Shown: positions 58,001-64,000 of the stretch, one piece after another
Layout: each line of letters starts with the position of its first letter
Numbering within the stretch: position 1 is the stretch's first letter
NCBI GenBank assembly: GCA_029851415.1
Contig: CM056744.1
Location: 86,398,907-86,462,906 of the forward strand
DNA: 64,000 bases
Origin: Eretmocerus hayati
Taxonomy: Eukaryota; Arthropoda; Insecta; Hymenoptera; Aphelinidae
Direction: 5' to 3'
Made by a program: the position numbers and the translations under genes
Notes under the pieces: generated by a model
The model's input: the letters and a program-made list of their open reading frames with translations, nothing else
What the model was told of the DNA's origin: nothing
The model's database searches: none

Positions 58001-58998
58001 TTTTTTATCCTGTTCCAAAGTTGCCATGATCTGCCTGACGGTGGTTGCTGTAAGTAAGGGAGCAGAAAAGAATTGTGATTGTGCGTTCATTGCACTGTAT
58101 GACCCTGTCTGTGGAACAGATAGGCAGACATATGGTAACACGGGTGAACTTGCATGCAAAAACAAATGCAGAGGCAAGAGTGAGTACATCAAAACGAATC
58201 TTCGTCCTCAATAATTAAGCATCTCAGAACGATAAAAAAATGACTATTTCGACACGTTGTGCGGAAGAGTATCTGATTTGCCACTTTCTGGCACAGTTTG
58301 TCGAAAAACACAGTTCGGTACACGGATGTAAAACCTATTTTTGCAATTTTCCGATGTTTGGGTGCTTACAAAATTGTGAAAAATCGGATTCGCAACTCTT
58401 TCATGAGGTTCCCCGCTTTCCACCGATTATTTCAACTTTTACCTGCGACTCAGGCCGAAAACCAATAGCTCAGAAGCGAGCTACAACCTCATGAACTCGG
58501 TGCGAAATCTACTATTTCGCATGCGCGTGTTGATTCCGACCTTTGCCTACGGCTCAGGCCGGAAATCCATCACTCGGATGCGAAAAAAGTTTCTACGCCC
58601 TCGTATCAAAATGTACTATTTTGATTGTCATTGAATGGGATTGATTTTCCTTGAAGTTTCTCCATAGTTGGTTGAGTCGGACATCAAATCATCGAATGAC
58701 ATTGTTCATCATTGCCCTGTGGGCGCGTACGCTCAGTTTGGGCGCGAGGACAGTTCATTTCCCGAGCGAAGCGAGAGAAATAATTTCCGCTTGCCTGAAA
58801 AAAGCCTGAGAGCACAGGGCTACTATGGATTCTCATCATGAGAGCCTCGAAACCGCGTTTGAAAGCGACATGTTTAGGTTAAAATGATGAAAAATATGAC
58901 ATGCTCCTTTTGTTACGATCTCGTCATCAACATTCTTATGTGTTTCTACCATTTCAGGTGTCCGAGTTGCATACAAAGGTGAATGCAAAGGATATTGA
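55051..58998 (+). CDS. Secreted Kazal-type serine protease inhibitor, gene B (3 exons)
   Basis: Exons are 55051-55084, 58021-58179 and 58958-58998, with both donors GTGAGT, acceptors CAAAG and TTCAG, and phase-1 introns exactly as in gene A. The product is 77 aa. The signal peptide covers about residues 1-26 (MAKIQSLLFL start, VSKGA end). One Kazal domain follows, with Cys at 30, 32, 42, 57, 61 and 74 and signature DPVCGTDRQTYGN. Spacing is identical to gene A, including the four extra residues between Cys 3 and Cys 4. The reactive loop (AFIALYDP) differs from gene A (ASTALYAP) at three positions, so target proteases may differ. It should act outside the cell as a protease inhibitor. ATTAAA at 59148 is a likely poly(A) signal. 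An open frame from 57936 runs through the intron 3' end into exon 2, but the spliced exon 1 is the supported start. Intron 1 (2.9 kb) carries a foldback and intron 2 a MITE. Confidence 0.9.
56322..57602. mobile_element. Foldback element in intron 1 of gene B
   Basis: Left arm about 56322-56935 and right arm about 56985-57602 are inverted copies: CGATTCTATGGTCCAAAAAA, TGAAATGGGTGTAG, TTTACATCGAAATAT, AACACAGATC, AGGAAATTTCC and AATTGACTTTGCCAAG pair across the centre. The short loop lies near 56936-56984. It is related to 46238-48174 in the matching intron of gene A. Non-coding. Confidence 0.8.
58690..58880 (-). mobile_element. GAGCGAAGCGAG-type MITE, copy 3, in intron 2 of gene B
   Basis: Carries CATTGCCCTGTGGGCGCG, CCCGAGCGAAGCGAGAGAAA and CGAAACCGCGTTTGAAAGCG, the reverse orientation of copies 1-2. 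It explains most of the extra length of this intron relative to the 262-bp intron 2 of gene A. Confidence 0.65.
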
Positions 58999-60404
58999 AT
59001 TTCACCAGGAACAAGTTTCCATTGAATTTTTCACAGAGTATGAAATCTAGTACTTGATGAATGGGGGATCAGATTATAATCAGAGTCATTTTATTAATAA
59101 TCCGAAGATTATGATCCAAAGTGATGATGTATTCGAAAGATTAATTTGATTAAATGAGATGTATCAATTACGACTTTTTAGCTTCGTGTTCCTTCCGCCT
59201 GTACGAGTCACTCCCTATATTTTAAGAATGAGGCCTATTTGAAGTGCATTCCTAGTATTTCAAGTGAATGGATGATATTATAATGATTCTGGAGAGTATA
59301 GCTCACTTCAATATTATATAGCCAATTGCTGAACGGCTCACCGATCTCAATTTCGAGTATAAATTATGCATTTGACTTTTCTTTGAGTATTCCGAATTCA
59401 AAATGAGATTTTGAAAGAATCTGAGTTGCATAAAAGGAATTCCTCGTGGATCTAGGGAGTGATATTCCTCATCATAGAATTTCCCTGACAGTTAAGAATC
59501 TTGATGAAAGTCATCACAATCTATATGTCAGAAGAGAAACAGAATTAGAAATAGCAATCAAGACTTCAACGTACACATCACCGAACATAGCTGTTTTATA
59601 ACAATAGGTGAGCTCCCTCAGATCATCAATCTCAAGAGGCTGCATGTGAATCAAATGATGAAATGCGAAAATTCAATACAAGGGCAAAGTTGTGTGAAAT
59701 GTACGTGGTTGCATCTTTTGAGTTCTCATAACAAGCTCAAAATGCCTGAACCGTTCCATTAGAGGGTGGAAAGGAAAGAGAGTAACATTGTCACACTAAA
59801 CAATACGACAAAACTTCTCAATGAATGCTCAGACGCTTTCATGTGCGAGAACTGTGACATTCGTCTTTGTGTTTCCTCTTGTCTCTCCTATGTAGCGGTA
59901 TGGCGAGAAGTTGTATCAGAAACAATGCCCTTGTGTGGTCATGCTCTCTAGATCTTTCAACGATCCAGGAAACAGAATCACGTTGCTTGGAATTTCCATT
60001 CAAGCCACTTGTACGAAATTTGCGAATGCTTGGATCCGATGGCACGGTGAATGCATTGTTCTATTCACTCTTGCTGGATTCGAATACTAACGAGATTTCT
60101 GATGAAAAATTTTTAGAGACAGTAGTGCTTCTCTGTTTCTACTTGAGCAGACGGTTCTATTCACCGTCATATTTTTACATGCAGTAATTTCTTCTTCGGG
60201 GATTTCAATTCGTGTTACAATGTTCATACAATAATTATCAAGGACCTTGAGCTCAAACAGTAGCGACAGAGTAGAGGCAGATAAAATTATAGTGCTGAAA
60301 TGGATAGCATTTATATGAGAGCTACATAAATCTTTCGGTATGAATGATTTGAGACCTAGATTGTGCCCAATTGTAGAATCTCGGAAATGTAATCAAATCC
60401 ATTT
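58999..60404. other. 3' flank of gene B and non-coding spacer
   Basis: ATTAAA at 59148-59153 lies 150 nt after the stop codon of gene B. A 106-aa + frame (59867-60187) has no recognised family. Nothing else. Confidence 0.4.
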
Positions 60405-60590
60405 TTCATCAAAAAAATAGTATATTCCCGTACTGAGCGCGGTAGCCCATTTTGGGCACTATAGGACAGACATGTCCTTCAGTGCCCAAAATGAGCTCGC
60501 AAGCGAAGTGCGAATATATTTTCTCATTACGAGAACCCTAAGATCCTATTTAAACGCGGAATTTTTAGGTTAGAGTGATGAAAAAAATAT
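60405..60590 (-). repeat. GAGCGAAGCGAG-type MITE, diverged copy 4
   Basis: Contains GCTCGCAAGCGAAGTGCGAA, AAACGCGGAATTTTTAGGTT and GAGTGATGAAAAA, matching the end blocks of copy 3, with an inverted CATTTTGGGCACT / AGTGCCCAAAATG pair at its centre. Confidence 0.55.
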
Positions 60591-62190
60591 ATATGTTTCA
60601 GGTGAATCCTGAAGTTAGCAGTCGAGTGATGGTTGTTTTGGATAATCTTGATCCATTTTGTACATGGTTTTCCAGCTTTTTTATGGATGTATTACAATTG
60701 CCAGAACCTTGTTAGACCAAATAAATTCTGGCAAGATGAACTAATACTCAAATTTCTGTATGTGAAAAATGATTCTTAAGAGTATTCTGCTTGGTCGATG
60801 AGATGAACACAATCACATGCAAGATAAAAACAGTTTATTCAGGACTGCAGACTCTTCATTGCATTTCGACTTCGCGAACAGGATTGTTTAATCAACACTT
60901 GTATGAACATTGTAACACGAACTTCAATACCCGAGAAAAAAATCACTGTAGCAGTATAACGGTGATTTGAACAGAACCGCCTGCTCAAGTAGAAACAGCG
61001 ATTATAATCATAACTCACATAAAACCCAACACAGAAAAAACTCTATTTTTTCCGTTGGTGACATCCAAAATGTCCTAAGACCGCTCATCATAAATTTCAC
61101 TCAAGCTCACATCGTCGAATGTCTTTTCGGAAAATTTCTCGGCATCACATTTGCATGGGCCGCGAAAGCTCGGAAAATCGTCGAAAACGTTTTCTGGCTC
61201 AGAAACGCGACCATGCTGCGGTCGTTTATTATGCTCTCTTGCTGTGACACACTCACATACATACCTATATATTCAACATGCCCTAAATATACATATACAT
61301 GCACACATATGTATATGTGCGCTCATATATATCCAGTCTCGTTCGCATACGCAAACAAGCGGTAGAGCACGCGTTTTGCTTGCTTTTCCACAAAATTCAA
61401 ATAAGACTGGAATGCAGTGTGTCAAACTCACGGCTTTGGGCAAAGCGCGAGCGGGATTCGATCCACTCTTGATACGGCGGATTCGGTGCCGATCATGAAT
61501 TTCAAATTCTACGCCCTACCTTTCCATTTCCCTTCCCCTCCTGTCACTCTTTTCCAAGGGCCGAGCCAAAATTTCATGCAAGCTCGTGGAATGAGAAACG
61601 GGAACACTTTTATATACCATTCTTGCGCTCCGGCACTTTGGCTCATGGACCCGTGCATGAGACTTTTCTATGTGTGAATGAGTATTGAACTGGCTTAGAT
61701 TGTGGATAATTGACAAAGATGAATTGTATGCTCGTTGTTTACTTGAGATTTCTCCAGGATTTTTGGCTATCTTCGAGATCAATATTTGACGCCTTCGATT
61801 CATCTGTGTATTTTCTGAAAGTTCGATCAAAGTTCAGCTGGCTTAAGGGGCAGATTGAAGCGGTCCTGACTCATTTGAAAGAGTGCTATCTAGTGACTAC
61901 AGCCTAATCGGAATCGGGAGAAATTAATTTCGCAATTGAGACGAATTGCCATCTGGTTGCAGAGAATAATTCATAAGCATATATATTTGAACAAGCTTTT
62001 TCTTTGCAATAAATCGAGAGCTTTGAAATTCAAGATGACTCATGAATCCAATAAAGAATGTTTTCAACAGAATTCTAATGGATTGATTTTGGAATTGGCT
62101 AGGCTATGGTCGTCTTCCTGAGTGATCGATAACCAGTGTCTCAAACCATCATGAGTAAATTTGTAGATTTTTCGTCCTTGATGTTTAGTA
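60591..62190. other. Non-coding, several unassigned frames
   Basis: The longest frames (132 aa at 60967-61365, 115 aa at 61151-61498, both +) overlap one another and minus-strand frames, and resemble no family. An alternating ATATGTATATG-rich patch lies near 61280-61330. Confidence 0.35.
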
Positions 62191-62272
62191 TATGAAATGA
62201 TAATTTGGTCTCATCGATCTTGAGGGACGGATCCGTCCTTCAAGATCGATGAGACCAATTAATCATTTCATA
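62191..62272. repeat. 82-bp loopless palindrome
   Basis: 41-bp arms with three mismatches meet at GGATCC (62229-62234). Arms read TATGAAATGATAATTTGGTC and on through TCATCGATCTTGAGGGACGG. It is flanked by direct repeats AGTGTCTCAAACC (about 62133 and 62274). A minimal foldback element; a one-arm relative occurs at about 53712. Confidence 0.85.
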
Positions 62273-63315
62273 CAGTGTCTCAAACCTTCCATTCACACTT
62301 ACTGATGTACTGGAGAGCGCTGGTTTCCAATAGAGAACACGCATGCAATGGAATTACTTTGTTGAAATGAAGTGGATGACGTGAAAAACAAATATACAAT
62401 ACAGTTTTTCATTCGGTGAACGACGAGTATTTTTGAATATTCATTGAAAGTTGGAAGCCTGATCAAATCGATGTGACGTGATCACTGTCTCCCGCCAACC
62501 AGACTGTCAGCAATCAGCCGGATTTGTTCGTCGTGGTAAAGTTGACGTCGTAGATTGGGATTGACCGCATCATTACCTACCCCCGTGAGTTCCCACAAGT
62601 GCCCATGCGGGGCTCCATATGAGATATGAGCTGCATCTGCATAACATTGTTATCTTTACGGCATGCGAGCGTGCACAGCTGTGCTCAGCCATGCACTAGA
62701 CAAGCAGTGTTGTGTACTTTTATGTTACATGATAATAACAACATGTCGCAAAAATGAAATCATAACAACTGATTAGAGCTGTGAAAGTGAGTCTCAGACA
62801 CGTTCCTCAGCTGCTAGACCAGATAATATCCAAAGGCAATACCGAGCTCTCCATGCGTTTGTTCTCTCATCAGATCACATCAGATGAGTATTCTACCAAG
62901 TACAAATAAGGATGAACCAACTGAAGTAGAAAAACCCTGTTCTTGGTGAAGGGATCCAATTTTATTTCCAGGTTTCTGGTAATTGGGAATACAATGGAAA
63001 TATTGAAGCCGTAGAGGTCTTGATACCACTGACCTCAATCAATACTCAAAAACACGTGATTGGCAGACTATAGTTTGATGATTTCACCACTCTGTGACGT
63101 GGGGTGGTTGATGACTGAATGAATAGACTCGAAAGATGGTAGAAATAGATGTATTGAATGAATTGACGGTAACCGTGTGTATTGAGAGTGAGTGATGGGC
63201 ACTCCCGAAATGGGAGTCCCCGAGCGGTCTGATGCGGCGCGCGTGAGTCGTGGCTTATATGTCCTCGACTCGTCGCGTGTCGCACAGTGTAAAAGTGCAA
63301 AGGTCAGCAAAACGT
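62273..63315. other. Non-coding, nothing recognised
   Basis: Short frames only, including overlapping minus frames at 63046-63346 without family resemblance. Confidence 0.4.
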
Positions 63316-63355
63316 GATCGCACGATGCATTCCTTGCGGTATGCATCGAGCGATC
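63316..63355. repeat. Small stem-loop
   Basis: GATCGCACGATGCAT pairs with ATGCATCGAGCGATC around the 10-nt loop TCCTTGCGGT, with one A-A mismatch. It could form a strong hairpin in RNA or DNA. Its role is unknown. Confidence 0.7.
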
Positions 63356-64000
63356 GGTCTTGCGGAAACGACGACAGAGTGATTAACCAACAAGGGCAAT
63401 CACCTATGGCGTCACAACTCAATGTCCATATCTTTCCATTCAGTTCCAAACCCCTTTCAAGCATTCGAATCCCCAAGTATAGCAAGGAGGAATGGGAAGC
63501 TTGAGTGAGCAAATTGGATGTTCAGACAGGTACTTCTGATTTCATAGTTGTTCAGTTGAGAAAAAATCCTTACCCGATTCTATGAGATTACCTTATCTTG
63601 ACTCAAGATGGAACATTTTTTATAAAGTCAACCGTAAAATTTCAGGTATTCCAGCTGTAGTCAGATTCATAACTGGAATATCAACATTCTATAAATGTTG
63701 CCACTACACTAGTCTGTGCTGACTTTGGACATTGGTGTTAGTCCCTTGGTTCGTTTATTGCCATTATCACTTTGTAAACACTGTTTATCATCACAGACCA
63801 AACAATCTGAAGCATATCAGAGGAATATGGTTGGTTTGGGAGAGTCAAGAGTAAGTTTCTGACAATGTGAGTAGCGACTGCGAATGAACATAAATGATTG
63901 AGAGGGACATTTTTTTTATTGCAGATTACATCAGCACTGAGCAAGCCTTTGAGTCATGGATGTAGTTCAGTGAACACTTCTCTTTCTATTGAATCATATG
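63356..64000. other. Non-coding, nothing recognised
   Basis: No coding or repeat feature recognised to the window end. A polypyrimidine-AG site at about 63909-63924 resembles a splice acceptor, but no exon could be supported after it. Confidence 0.35.

Noticed and set aside
57936..58214. 92-aa frame starting at 57936 as the Kazal gene B start
   Set aside because: The first 28 codons are intron. A TTCCAAAG acceptor at 58020 and exon 1 at 55051 give a proper signal peptide matching gene A.
60967..61498. Overlapping 132-aa and 115-aa + frames
   Set aside because: They overlap each other and minus frames; no family resemblance, low-complexity tail.

Overview
The window reads as AT-rich, gene-poor eukaryotic nuclear DNA. 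It is most likely from an insect or other arthropod. The basis is two intron-containing, secreted Kazal-type inhibitor genes, GT-AG introns with TATA-type promoters, a Jockey/CR1-like LINE fragment, and many TA-flanked MITEs, long foldback elements and Helitrons. I cannot place it to order. A parasitoid hymenopteran is possible but unproven.

Genes. Only two protein-coding genes are convincing. They are paralogous three-exon Kazal genes on the + strand: gene A at 43508-49171 (75 aa) and gene B at 55051-58998 (77 aa). They share intron phases, cysteine spacing, a homologous promoter-exon 1 region, homologous intron 2 ends, and an ATTAAA about 150 nt after the stop. They are a tandem duplication about 11.5 kb apart. 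Both encode small secreted peptides with an unusual six-cysteine pattern.

Layout. 1-13.4 kb: no recognisable gene; several short inverted-repeat elements, a TA-flanked MITE (6472-7310), a pogo-like terminus, and two GC-rich palindromes near 8.7 kb. 13464-15887: a foldback element with 1.14-kb arms. 16291-22078: seven head-to-tail Helitron units, each starting TCCCTATCC, ending in a GC hairpin plus CTAG, and carrying 1-3 copies of a module with a GGGGATTCCC (NF-kB/Rel type) site. A second Helitron-like element seems to abut the array and ends at 23720. 23861-26020: a second large foldback. 26-38 kb: dispersed repeats, a dead LINE (32.5-33.6 kb) and a foldback full of GGGCGTAA motifs (35.3-37.2 kb). 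38.5-41.6 kb: nested TA-flanked elements. 43-59 kb: the Kazal pair, whose first introns carry related foldbacks. The one in gene A is interrupted by a solo LTR with TTACGTAA motifs at exact 20-bp spacing. 59-64 kb: no recognisable gene, with small hairpins.

The most notable structure is the Helitron array. Its perfect 3'-to-5' unit junctions and mosaic order of two 5' subtypes are what rolling-circle concatemers would leave. Most open frames in the window lie inside repeats or are chance frames in non-coding DNA.
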